A stretch of DNA of 64,000 nt from VAZQ01 sp963753575 (GTDB lineage Bacteria > Pseudomonadota > Alphaproteobacteria > Rhizobiales > Xanthobacteraceae), in NCBI GenBank assembly GCA_963753575.1, contig CAVWCR010000002.1, positions 1 through 64,000 of the forward strand, written 5' to 3'. The position numbers were made by a program, and so were the translations under genes. How positions within the stretch are numbered: the stretch's first letter is position 1; each line of letters starts with the position of its first letter. This document shows, in pieces, positions 28,001 to 35,306 of this stretch. The notes below the pieces were generated by a model. That model saw nothing but the letters and a program-made list of their open reading frames with translations. It made no database searches and was not told where the DNA came from.

Positions 28001-29129
28001 CATCAACTACATGCGGTGGATCGGATGGGAGCTGAATAGGATCATTCAAACCGGCTCGAACTTCGGTTCGGACCAGCGGCACGACAATCCGTTCCTGTGC
28101 GACATCGGCACCGGCACGATGGTGTCGGGCGGCCTGAAGATGATCAACGAGACCATTTCGAGCTCATCGTTCAAGGTCGAAAAGGTCAAGGTCGGCGATC
28201 ACAATTATCTGGGCAACTACATCCGCATTCCGGCCGATTCTAAGGTAGGCGTCAACGTCCTGATCGGCACCAAGATGCTGGTGCCGATCGATGGCCCGAT
28301 CCGCGAGAACGTGGGATTGCTCGGATCGCCCTGTTTCGAGATCCCGCGCATGGTCGACCGCGACAAGCAGATGTCGAACATGGACGAGGGCTTCCGCCAG
28401 CAGCGGCTGCGGGAAAAATTCCGCTACAACGTGGGGAGCAGCACGCTGTTCCTGCTCGTCAACTGGTTCTTGGGCTTCGCCATGACGGTCTTCGGCGCGC
28501 TCGCTCTGGCCTATTTTCCGCGCTACGGCATGGCATCGATCTTCGTTGCCGCGCCGTTGGCTCTCGCTTTCGCGATCCTTTGGATGTGGTTCGTGGAGCG
28601 GGCCTCTCTCAAGTTCGGCACGCTGAAGCCGCAGATCAAGCTGGTGTTGGACTACTACTATTGGTTCCATGAGCGGCACAAGCTCGTGTCCCAGCTCCAC
28701 TATCTGGAAGGCGTGGTTGCTGGCACCCCGCTCAAGAACGTCATCTCGCGCCTCGAAGGAATTAGAGTCGGCAAGAAGGTGTTCGATGACGGGTTCGAGT
28801 GCAACGAATACACGTTGATCGAGATCGGCGACTACACGACCTTGAACGTCGAAGGTCTTATTCAGCCACATACCCTCGAGGAAGCGGTCTTCAAGTCCGA
28901 CTATGTGAAGATCGGGAAGGGCTGTACGCTCGGGTGCGCGTCCAACATTCACTACGGCGTAACGTTCGGGGACTACGTCGTGCTCGATCAGAATGCGTTC
29001 GTGATGAAAGGCGAGATCGCCGACCCCGACACTACCTGGCGGGGCAATCCGGCCAGGGCTGTCGGCGGGGGCGCCGCCCGCGTCAAGGGAGAGACGTCGC
29101 GAGCCGCGGTCGCGGCCAAGGTGGCATAA
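25056..29129 (+). CDS. Pls/PosA-type membrane non-ribosomal peptide synthetase (A-PCP-membrane domains)
   Basis: A 1357-residue single-module enzyme, as in poly-epsilon-lysine synthetase (Pls) and PosA. The adenylation domain (about 20-530) shows YIIYTSGTTGKPKGVAI, NAYGPTE, YRTGDLGR and NNKADRKNLPAP (core lysine). The carrier domain has DLGAHSLLMARFG with the pantetheine serine near residue 563. There is no ordinary condensation or thioesterase domain. Instead the C-terminal ~720 residues hold about six membrane segments (for example VVAFSLGLAVVFTALPIAA, STLFLLVNWFLGFAMTVFGA) alternating with left-handed-beta-helix-like blocks (GAKIGANAVIFAKF, IQIGANAFVGEGAII, VKIGKGCTLGCASN). ATG 25056, behind GGTGGAAGAAG, is the chosen start. 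Reading the A-domain pocket by eye gives D-F-E-P-L-S-A-V-S-K; the Glu at the third position would suit a basic side chain. The product is likely a short basic isopeptide polymer; the exact monomer is inferred. Confidence 0.88.
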   Translation: MLVCKNADNTPRWKQGERLNHYFEARCDQVPPDHLAVITQEGVSLTFRELDNRANQAARYLLDQGLKAGDRIGLLFDKSVYSYIALLAVLKIGAAYVPLDASMPTDRVAFILEDAGVKAIVSVTRFREKLVEFAVKQIFLDSVDQDVGQKSTARLTTVEAPPSSDQLFYIIYTSGTTGKPKGVAIDHAGICNFVKVAGEVYGIGESDRAYQGMTFAFDFHVEDLWVPLIAGATLISGRSGASLFGNDLYEFLLKQRVTVLPCVPTLWATIEKDLPDVRIILLSGESVPHHLVVRWHRPDRRILNAYGPTECSVSSTLRVLVPDRPVTIGCPLPTYTVVILDENKDEAVPEGGVGEIGIAGIALARGYLNREELTKEKFIPDFLNLPNNPSGRIYRTGDLGRIREDGELDFNGRIDTQVKIRGYRIELGEIEAVLMQVPQIAQVVVNPYEPEPGAVELVAYYTRKEGAPAISTAEVSETLRRQLPSYMVPGYLEEMSVIPMTPNNKADRKNLPAPKGARFSASSSKFVAPKTATEQALAAALGEVMKLDRVSVEDHFFQDLGAHSLLMARFGAEIRKRLQISAVSMQDIYLNPTIEKLARHVDSLPDETASQAAQQSNRESFYLPSDFAYYGCGTLQAAWIIAGAAFTAWITVVGIEWSYAAMPNLGATYLRVVAFSLGLAVVFTALPIAAKWLLIGKFKEEAIPVWSLRYFRFWVVKTLIRSAPMAQFGGPFYNLYLRLLGAKIGANAVIFAKFIPVCTDLISIGENTIVRKDSVVNGYKALSNRIHTGPIQIGANAFVGEGAIIDINTVMEDGTQLGHASSLHDGQRVPKGKHYHGCPAVETTANYCKVEPRECTSLRRWTYSAIMMVSGFVLAPIPLVVLFALFPEFYDFVIGQGFEDLIVGQALPLLIAKMALLSFAVYFAGVALGLLYIVTVPRLLNMFLEPGKTYVVYGFHYYIHQLIVRTSNSQFYNQVFGDSSYIINYMRWIGWELNRIIQTGSNFGSDQRHDNPFLCDIGTGTMVSGGLKMINETISSSSFKVEKVKVGDHNYLGNYIRIPADSKVGVNVLIGTKMLVPIDGPIRENVGLLGSPCFEIPRMVDRDKQMSNMDEGFRQQRLREKFRYNVGSSTLFLLVNWFLGFAMTVFGALALAYFPRYGMASIFVAAPLALAFAILWMWFVERASLKFGTLKPQIKLVLDYYYWFHERHKLVSQLHYLEGVVAGTPLKNVISRLEGIRVGKKVFDDGFECNEYTLIEIGDYTTLNVEGLIQPHTLEEAVFKSDYVKIGKGCTLGCASNIHYGVTFGDYVVLDQNAFVMKGEIADPDTTWRGNPARAVGGGAARVKGETSRAAVAAKVA

Positions 29130-29158
29130 TAACGGATATCGCGTGCCTATGATGGTGA

Positions 29159-30307
29159 ATGATGATGCGCGTGCTCTTGAGGCTTCCCACCGAGCCGCCG
29201 GCCCCCGTCAGCTCGGATCGACCGATTGACTTCCACCGCCGGCTTCCCGGCTATGCCGAGTCGCCGTTGGTGGAGGCACCGCGATTGGCCGAGCTGCTCG
29301 GCGTCGCCAAGGTGTTCGTCAAGAACGAGACCTCGCGGTTCGGGCTGCCCTCGTTCAAGGTGCTTGGTGCGTCGTGGGCGACCTATGCGGCGTTGCGCGA
29401 ACGGCTCGGTCCGATGGCGGACGGCCCGCTTACCCATGAGAGCTTGCAGTCCTGGGCAGCGCCGGCGCGTCCGCTCACGCTCATCGCCGGGACCGACGGC
29501 AACCACGGACGCGCGGTCGCGCGCGTTGCGCGCTGGCTGGGCCTGCAGTCGCGGATCTTCGTGCCGAGCTTTGTGGCGCCCGGCCGCTGCAAGGCGATCG
29601 AATCCGAAGGTGCCGAGTTGGTGATGATCGACGGCGTCTACGATGTGGCGGTCGATGCTGCCGCGGAGGCCGCGCAGGCGCCCGGCACGCAGCTGATATC
29701 TGACACGGCGCGATCGGAAAGCGAGATCGTACCCAAGCAAGTGACGGCAGGCTATACGACGGCCTTTGCCGAGGTTGAGCAGCAGCTTGCCACATCGGGC
29801 GATGATCGCATCGACGTGGTGGCGGTTCAGGCTGGGGTCGGCGGATTGGCCTCGGCTGGCACGAGCTGGGCGCGGATCAGCCGTCGTGGCCGTTCCCCGC
29901 GCGTTGTCGTCGTAGAGCCTGAGCCTGCGGCCTGCGTGATGGCGGCGCTGGCGGCCGGCGAGCCGATCGCGGTCTCGGCCAGCCAAGTGTCAGGAATGAG
30001 TGTCCTGCAATGCGGCACGGTTTCGCTGAGCGCATTCGCGAACCTCTATGCTGGCGTCAGCTGCTGTCTGGCCATCGAGGATTCATGGGCCACGACCGCT
30101 ACGTCGGAGCTGCGCTCGTGCGGTATTGCAACGGGTCTTAGCGGCGCCGCAGGGGTTGCCGGGATCCTTGCGGCATTGAGCGGACCCTTTGCGGGCCCGG
30201 TGCGTCAGCACCTCGGCTTGTCTGCGGACTCACGATTGCTCGTGGTCGCGACCGAATCGCCTGCCGCTGCGGAACTTACGCAGCCCACCGATACGCTGGC
30301 AGCCTGA
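29159..30307 (+). CDS. Diaminopropionate ammonia-lyase-like PLP enzyme
   Basis: A 382-residue fold-type II PLP enzyme. ESPLVEAPRLAELLGVAKVF and FGLPSFKVLGASWA with PLP lysine K67 are typical of 2,3-diaminopropionate ammonia-lyases; TLIAGTDGNHGRAVARVAR is the phosphate/substrate loop, and VQAGVGGLA is the glycine-rich phosphate-binding turn. Known members split diaminopropionate to pyruvate and ammonia. It begins 29 bases after the synthetase stop and is probably co-transcribed. It could remove the C3 diamino acid so that only the C4 homologue enters the polymer, degrade released monomer, or act on diaminobutyrate; the sequence cannot decide. Start ATG 29159 is one of three consecutive ATGs. 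Confidence 0.85.
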   Translation: MMMRVLLRLPTEPPAPVSSDRPIDFHRRLPGYAESPLVEAPRLAELLGVAKVFVKNETSRFGLPSFKVLGASWATYAALRERLGPMADGPLTHESLQSWAAPARPLTLIAGTDGNHGRAVARVARWLGLQSRIFVPSFVAPGRCKAIESEGAELVMIDGVYDVAVDAAAEAAQAPGTQLISDTARSESEIVPKQVTAGYTTAFAEVEQQLATSGDDRIDVVAVQAGVGGLASAGTSWARISRRGRSPRVVVVEPEPAACVMAALAAGEPIAVSASQVSGMSVLQCGTVSLSAFANLYAGVSCCLAIEDSWATTATSELRSCGIATGLSGAAGVAGILAALSGPFAGPVRQHLGLSADSRLLVVATESPAAAELTQPTDTLAA

Positions 30308-30397
30308 GGGCTGCTGATGCTGTGGACGGCGCTGAGCCTTCTTTCAGCGCGCCTTGGCCGTATAGAAACACCCCCCTTTGCAAACACGGTGCCCGAC

Positions 30398-31570
30398 ATG
30401 ATGGCTCGCGCGATCCTATGCATCTGTTGTTTGCTGGCACTCGACCTTGGGCCAGCCTATGCCGCCGGCGGTACGGTTGCCGCGCCGGCGCCGACCTGCA
30501 AGACCGATCTGACCAGTCAGTTGCAGATTTTGAACGTGCCGGGCCTTGCGGCTGCGATCGTCAAGGATGATCGGATCGTCTGCACAGCCGTCGCGGGACT
30601 CGCCAATATCGACCAGAACAAGCCCGTGACGCCCGATACGCTGTTCCTGATTGCGTCGGTGTCGAAGACGATTACGGCGACGGCGCTCATGCAGCTCTTC
30701 GATCAAGACAAGTTTGAGCTGGACGACGACATCAACGACTATCTACCGTTCAAGGTCAAGATTCCGGCGTCGCCCGATTCGCCCATTACCTTTCGGCAGC
30801 TCCTGACCCACACCTCCTCGATCAAGGATAATCCCACTTATGTGAATTGCCCGGCATCGTGCGATTACGGCTCGTCACCCATTCCCTTTGTCACAAGAGG
30901 AGTGGATTCGCCGATCTCGCTGGCCAAGCTCGTGAGAGGATATTTGACTGCGGGAGGAGCGTATTACGATGAGGTCAAGAACTTCGAGCCGGAGGCGCCG
31001 GGAACAATCGCCGAATATTCCAATATGGGCATCGTGCTCGCTGGGTACCTGGTCGAGGTGATCAGCGGTGTTTCGTTCGACCAGTTTTGCAAGGACCACA
31101 TTTTCACGCCGCTCGGCATGCATAAGACGTCGTGGCGGCTCGCCGGAATCGATCAGTCGATGCTCGCCATGCCATACAACAAGTCATCCTTCGGCTACGT
31201 GCCCTACGGTCAATACGGTGAGCCCGACTATCCGGACGGCATGTTGCGCACCTCGATCAATGAGCTTGCGCAATTTCTTATCTCTTATATGCAGGGCGGT
31301 CGCCACAACGACAAGAGAATCCTGAAATCGAAAACCGTCGAAGCCATTCTCGAAAGTCAGACGCCGCTCAGGCGATCCCACGGGCTGGGCTGGATCAGGC
31401 AGACCATCAACGGCGAAACTGTCTGGGGGCATGATGGGGACGATCACGGTGCGGGGGCGAAGATGTGGTTCGATCCCGAGAATAAGGCGGGCGTCATCCT
31501 CGTGACCAACGGCATCTGGATTGACAATGACGACTTGCTGACCAGGTTGTTCCAGGAGGCGGACCGCTAG
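30398..31570 (+). CDS. Secreted serine hydrolase, class C beta-lactamase fold (S12-like)
   Basis: A 390-residue exported protein. The signal peptide MMARAILCICCLLALDLGPA is followed by AYAAGG. The SxxK motif is S87-V-S-K90 in LIASVSKTITATALMQLF, the YxN motif is EYSNMGIVLAGYLVE, and the HxG-type motif is GHDGDDHG near the C-terminus, so the active site appears complete. Such proteins include D-Ala-D-Ala carboxypeptidases, esterases and D-aminopeptidases; a true beta-lactamase is only one possibility. ATG 30398 is chosen because the signal peptide begins there. It follows the lyase gene by 90 bases and faces a paralogue on the opposite strand. Confidence 0.88.
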   Translation: MMARAILCICCLLALDLGPAYAAGGTVAAPAPTCKTDLTSQLQILNVPGLAAAIVKDDRIVCTAVAGLANIDQNKPVTPDTLFLIASVSKTITATALMQLFDQDKFELDDDINDYLPFKVKIPASPDSPITFRQLLTHTSSIKDNPTYVNCPASCDYGSSPIPFVTRGVDSPISLAKLVRGYLTAGGAYYDEVKNFEPEAPGTIAEYSNMGIVLAGYLVEVISGVSFDQFCKDHIFTPLGMHKTSWRLAGIDQSMLAMPYNKSSFGYVPYGQYGEPDYPDGMLRTSINELAQFLISYMQGGRHNDKRILKSKTVEAILESQTPLRRSHGLGWIRQTINGETVWGHDGDDHGAGAKMWFDPENKAGVILVTNGIWIDNDDLLTRLFQEADR

Positions 31571-31791
31571 TTGGCGCAGCCGCTCAACGAGTTTGGAGAA
31601 CATCGCGCGCGCGGGGCCTGCTCATGCTGCCAATCCTGCAAGGACGCCATGATCAGCCAAAGCATCCGTGCTTATGCTTGCGGCGGCACAAGCGACGATC
31701 GAGCGGACATTCGGCACCGGGCCTGGTGCCAAAAGGGACTACCTCGACTTTCACGTTTGCCCAGAGCAATGCAGGTCGCAAACGGCGGCAT

Positions 31792-32982
31792 TCAATATTG
31801 AGTGTGCTGCCGACGAGCTTCGCTCATTAAGTCAGCGAGCAGGCGATCTGCCTCCGACCTGCCATGAGCTCTCGACCATTCGCCATTGGCCACGATGAGT
31901 ACGCCGTCGGTGTTCTTAGGATCATAGAACATCAGCGCCGCGGTCCCGGGATCGCTTCCATTGTGACCGTAAAGATTCTTGTACTTACGGTACCAGATCA
32001 AGCCCTGATCCTTGTCTAGCTTTGGGTCCTGTATTCGCAACATCTCCTGCACGGTGGATTCTTTGAGAATGCGCCGGTCGCCGTACCGTCCGCCATTCGC
32101 CATCATGCTTAGAAGGCGCGCCATACTCGGAACTGAAGCCCGCAGCAGACCGTCCGGGTAGGTGGGAAAGCCCACGTGGCCCAGCGGAATCCGATCACGG
32201 TAGGGCATGGCGATGTTATTCAGGTCAAGGTCGGCAAGGCGGAAAGACGCATCTCTCATGCCGAGCGGGCGAAAAATTTCTTCTTTGACGAACTTGTCGA
32301 AAGGCGTTCCTGAGATGCGCTCGACCAGATAGCCCAACAATCCGACTGCAACATTAGAATAACGGCTGACTTGACCAGGACACTCGTCCGCAAAGTTATC
32401 TGTGTCGTAGTAGTCACTGTCCGGAGTCACATATCCACGAACAAAATCACCGAGGGGCACTGGCGAGTCCCCTTTCGTGTACGAGGCATCGTAGATGTTC
32501 CTGTTATCGACGATCGATGATGAGTGGGTGAGAAGCTGGCGAAAAGTGATCGGCTTGTCTGGACAATTCGGATTGCGCACTCGGATCGCCAAAAATTTGT
32601 CAATATCGTCATCCAGCCGGAACTTACCCTTGTCATAGAGAATCATTGCGGCAATCGCCGTGGCCGTTTTCGACACCGATGCCCAGGCAAAAACGGTATT
32701 GCGGCTGACTGGCTTTTTTTGCTCGATATTGGCCAAGCCCGCGCCGCTCGCGCAGACAAGGTGGCCATTTTTGACTATCCCCACAGACAGGCCGGGTACT
32801 TTGAGAGCCCTCAGCCGGGTCGCCAATTCCGTCTTGCAGGTCGGAATGGCCGCTTCGAGCGCGGGTTCATTGGTCCGTCCAGTTGTCGCGAGCTCCCCGG
32901 CGAACCCGCCCGATGAAAGGACCACGGCCGAAAAAACGACCAAGCTTGGCATCCGTAACAAAGTCATGCTTTTTGTCCGCAT
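31792..32982 (-). CDS. Secreted serine hydrolase, class C beta-lactamase fold, paralogue
   Basis: A 396-residue exported protein with signal peptide (MPSLVVFSAVVLSSGGFAG). The active-site motifs are S102-V-S-K105 in WASVSKTATAIAAM, RYSNVAVGLLGYLVERISG and GHNGSDPGTAALMF. It shares many blocks with the hydrolase at 30398-31570 (PTCKTELATRL, VPGLSVGIVK, PITFRQLLTHSSSI), so the two are paralogues in convergent orientation. ATG 32982 and ATG 32967 are both possible starts. The 220-base gap between the two hydrolases holds no gene. A shared substrate, for example the basic polymer made by the cluster or the cell-wall peptide, is an inference from position. Confidence 0.87.
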   Translation of the reverse strand: MRTKSMTLLRMPSLVVFSAVVLSSGGFAGELATTGRTNEPALEAAIPTCKTELATRLRALKVPGLSVGIVKNGHLVCASGAGLANIEQKKPVSRNTVFAWASVSKTATAIAAMILYDKGKFRLDDDIDKFLAIRVRNPNCPDKPITFRQLLTHSSSIVDNRNIYDASYTKGDSPVPLGDFVRGYVTPDSDYYDTDNFADECPGQVSRYSNVAVGLLGYLVERISGTPFDKFVKEEIFRPLGMRDASFRLADLDLNNIAMPYRDRIPLGHVGFPTYPDGLLRASVPSMARLLSMMANGGRYGDRRILKESTVQEMLRIQDPKLDKDQGLIWYRKYKNLYGHNGSDPGTAALMFYDPKNTDGVLIVANGEWSRAHGRSEADRLLADLMSEARRQHTQY

Positions 32983-33579
32983 TTTCTTTGACCGTGGACC
33001 ATCAATCGCGAATTCGCAAATCTACAAACGGTTTGCACTTCGCGCCCAGGATATTTTGGCGTTGTGAACAGGGTTCCCTGAGGTCGACCTTCTCAGAGAA
33101 CGTGGCGCGCTACTCAATCTGTGCGGCCACAATGCGGCGCCCTCGGCGCGCAAAATGGATCGTGATCGATGTGCGCCAGTGCCCCTTGAAATTCCAATCA
33201 GATTTCTCTCCTGCGGCGGGCGGTCGAGGGCTGTCTGACGCCGTCAGGACGTATTGGCTAGCCAGCTCATGGGCCTTGCTTGTTTAGGGATGCTCCGCCT
33301 CAAATGCTCGCCATCCGGCCAAGGCCGTGTCCGGGGCCCGGTAGCGCTGGCGACCCGCCGCGTAAGGCTCCGCGATCCAGAGCGGCCGCGATCTGATTCA
33401 ACAGGTGTGGCCCGCCTTTGCCTGCGCAGACGGGGCGCGTGGGAAAAGAACAGCCTCATTTTCAATTGATTTGCGGTTGGGACGTTCTGCGCCATTTCGG
33501 GGATGGGGTGGAATATTCTTCCATTTGAAGTTCGATTTTCCTTCCTATATGAAAAAACATTCTCAGTACGGAGCGGTTG
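32983..33579. other. Intergenic stretch between divergent hydrolase and siroheme synthase genes
   Basis: About 600 bases with promoters expected for both directions. No gene is supported; open frames there are extensions of cysG or shadows. The operator-like palindrome at 33509-33523 is the only clear signal. Confidence 0.45.
33509..33523. promoter_or_regulatory. Palindrome TGGAA-N5-TTCCA upstream of cysG
   Basis: Perfect 5-bp arms TGGAA and TTCCA with spacer TATTC lie 56 bases before the cysG start codon, in an AT-richer patch. The position fits an operator for a sulfur-responsive regulator of the CysB or Rrf2 type, but the factor cannot be named from the sequence. Confidence 0.45.
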
Positions 33580-34992
33580 ATGCGTTTCTTGCCGGTCTTT
33601 CTCGATCTTGCCCGCGGAACGGTGGCCCTCGTCGGCACCGGACCGGCCGCGCTCGCGAAGCTGCGGCTGTTGCAAGCGGCCGGCGCAAACGTGCGTTGGT
33701 ATTCCGAAAGCGCCGCCGTCGCCGCCGCGCAGCCCGCCGGCACGAGTTCCGGCCGGCTAGAACTCTCGTCCGCTGATCCGCTGCAGGCGGACTTCTCCGG
33801 GTTCGTTGCCGTCGTGTCGGCGGCCGGCGGGGCCCTGGACGAAGCGGTCGCAGCCTGTGCCCGGGCCCGCAACATTCCAGTGAACGTCGTCGACCGCCCT
33901 GATCTTTCGACCTTTATCGTACCGGCGGTCGTTGACCGCGGCGACGTCGTGGTGGCGATCGGCACCGGCGGGGCGTCTCCCGTGCTGGCGCGGCGCGTGC
34001 GCGAATGGATCGAGGCGGTGTTGCCGGCCCGCCTCGGCGAGCTTGCGGCGCTGCTGAGCCGCTACCGCGTGCGTTTTGCTAGTGCGCGCCACAAGACGGT
34101 CTCGCCGCGCCAGTTCTGGGAACGCGTCGTGGACGGGCCGATCGCGCAGGCGCTGCTGGCCGGCCGTCCGCAAGTTGCCGAAACCGCGTTGGCGTGTGCC
34201 ATCAGCGACGCGGCGCTGCCGAACAGGGGCAAAGACGGCGTAGTCTATCTGGTCGGCGCCGGTCCGGGCGATCCCGACCTGCTGACGCTGCGCGCCCTGC
34301 GGGCCCTGCAGAGCGCCGACGTGATCTTCTACGACGATCTCGTCACCGAGGCCGTGCTTGATCGGGCGCGCCGCGACGCCGAGCGCGTGTTCGTCGGCAA
34401 GCGGCGCGGGCATCCCGGCATCGGGCAGGAGGAGATCAACCACCGCCTGGTCGAGGAAGCGCGCCGCGGCCGCAACGTCGTCCGGCTCAAGGGCGGCGAT
34501 CCGTTCATCTTTGGCCGCGGTGGCGAGGAGCTTGACCACCTGCGCCAAGCCAACATCCCGACCGTGGTTGTCCCGGGCATCACCGCCGCGCTCGGTTGCG
34601 CAGCCGAGGCCGGCCTGCCGTTGACTTATCGCAACGAGGCAGCGCGGCTCACGTTCGTCACTGCCCATCGGGCCGATGATGCTGCCGCGACCGACTGGTC
34701 GAGGCTCGCCGATCCGCAGACGACCGTCGTGGTCTATATGGGCCTCGCGTCGGCCTCTGCCGTCCGCGATGGTCTGATCGCGGCTGGCCGCGACCCGAAG
34801 ACGCCAGCCGGTGTGCTCGCGCGTGGCACGCAGGCAGGCGCGAAGACTGTTGTCGGGTCGCTCGACAATCTCGCAGCGCTGGTGCTGCAGGCCGGCGAGG
34901 GGCCGGCCGTGCTCGTGATCGGCGAGGTCGTCGCGCGCTCGGACGCGTGGCGTGCCGCCGAACGCCTTCATTCTCAGGAGCTTGCCGCATGA
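33580..34992 (+). CDS. cysG: Siroheme synthase (CysG)
   Basis: A 470-residue multifunctional enzyme that makes siroheme, the cofactor of the sulfite reductase encoded downstream. The N-terminal ~200 residues are a precorrin-2 dehydrogenase/ferrochelatase (RGTVALVGTGPAALAKLRLL, VGTGGASPVLARRVREW). The C-terminal ~260 residues are uroporphyrinogen-III C-methyltransferase (VYLVGAGPGDPDLLTLRALR, GKRRGHPGIGQEEIN, VRLKGGDPFIFGRGGEE, VVPGITAALG). I chose ATG 33580 over TTG 33577. Its stop overlaps the next gene (ATGA at 34989-34992), which indicates an operon with DUF2849, cysI and DUF934. Confidence 0.95.
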   Translation: MRFLPVFLDLARGTVALVGTGPAALAKLRLLQAAGANVRWYSESAAVAAAQPAGTSSGRLELSSADPLQADFSGFVAVVSAAGGALDEAVAACARARNIPVNVVDRPDLSTFIVPAVVDRGDVVVAIGTGGASPVLARRVREWIEAVLPARLGELAALLSRYRVRFASARHKTVSPRQFWERVVDGPIAQALLAGRPQVAETALACAISDAALPNRGKDGVVYLVGAGPGDPDLLTLRALRALQSADVIFYDDLVTEAVLDRARRDAERVFVGKRRGHPGIGQEEINHRLVEEARRGRNVVRLKGGDPFIFGRGGEELDHLRQANIPTVVVPGITAALGCAAEAGLPLTYRNEAARLTFVTAHRADDAAATDWSRLADPQTTVVVYMGLASASAVRDGLIAAGRDPKTPAGVLARGTQAGAKTVVGSLDNLAALVLQAGEGPAVLVIGEVVARSDAWRAAERLHSQELAA

Positions 34993-35303
34993 CATCACCG
35001 TTGCAACAGAAGCTGAAGATCAACGGCCCGGTCGTGATCACGGCCAATCGGCTCGGCGATGGCGCCGTCGTCTATCGCACCGATGCGGGCGCCTGGAGCA
35101 CGAAGCTCGAGCAGGCGGCGATCGTGACCACCGCCGCTGCTGCCACGACGCTGCTGGCCACCGCCGCCGCAGACGACATCGGCGCGGTGGGCGCCTATGT
35201 GGCGCCCGTCCGTTGCGAGGCGGACGGGGCGCTACGGCCCGGAAACCTGCGCGAGATGATCAGGTACGCCGGTCCGACGATCGATCTGCCGGGAGTGCTC
35301 TGA
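34989..35303 (+). CDS. DUF2849 protein of the sulfite-reductase operon
   Basis: A 104-residue protein (LKINGPVVITANRLGDGAVV, followed by YRTDAGAWSTKLEQAAIV) that fits DUF2849, a family found in alphaproteobacteria between cysG and cysI. It overlaps cysG by four bases and ends three bases before the cysI start, so translation is probably coupled. The function is not established; a role in electron delivery to, or assembly of, the reductase is suggested by the constant gene order. No cofactor motif is visible. Confidence 0.85.
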   Translation: MTSPLQQKLKINGPVVITANRLGDGAVVYRTDAGAWSTKLEQAAIVTTAAAATTLLATAAADDIGAVGAYVAPVRCEADGALRPGNLREMIRYAGPTIDLPGVL

Positions 35304-35306
35304 GCG

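Noticed and set aside
30398..31570. Antibiotic-resistance beta-lactamase
   Set aside because: The SxxK/YxN motifs are shared by many esterases and peptidases; nothing specific points to penicillin hydrolysis.
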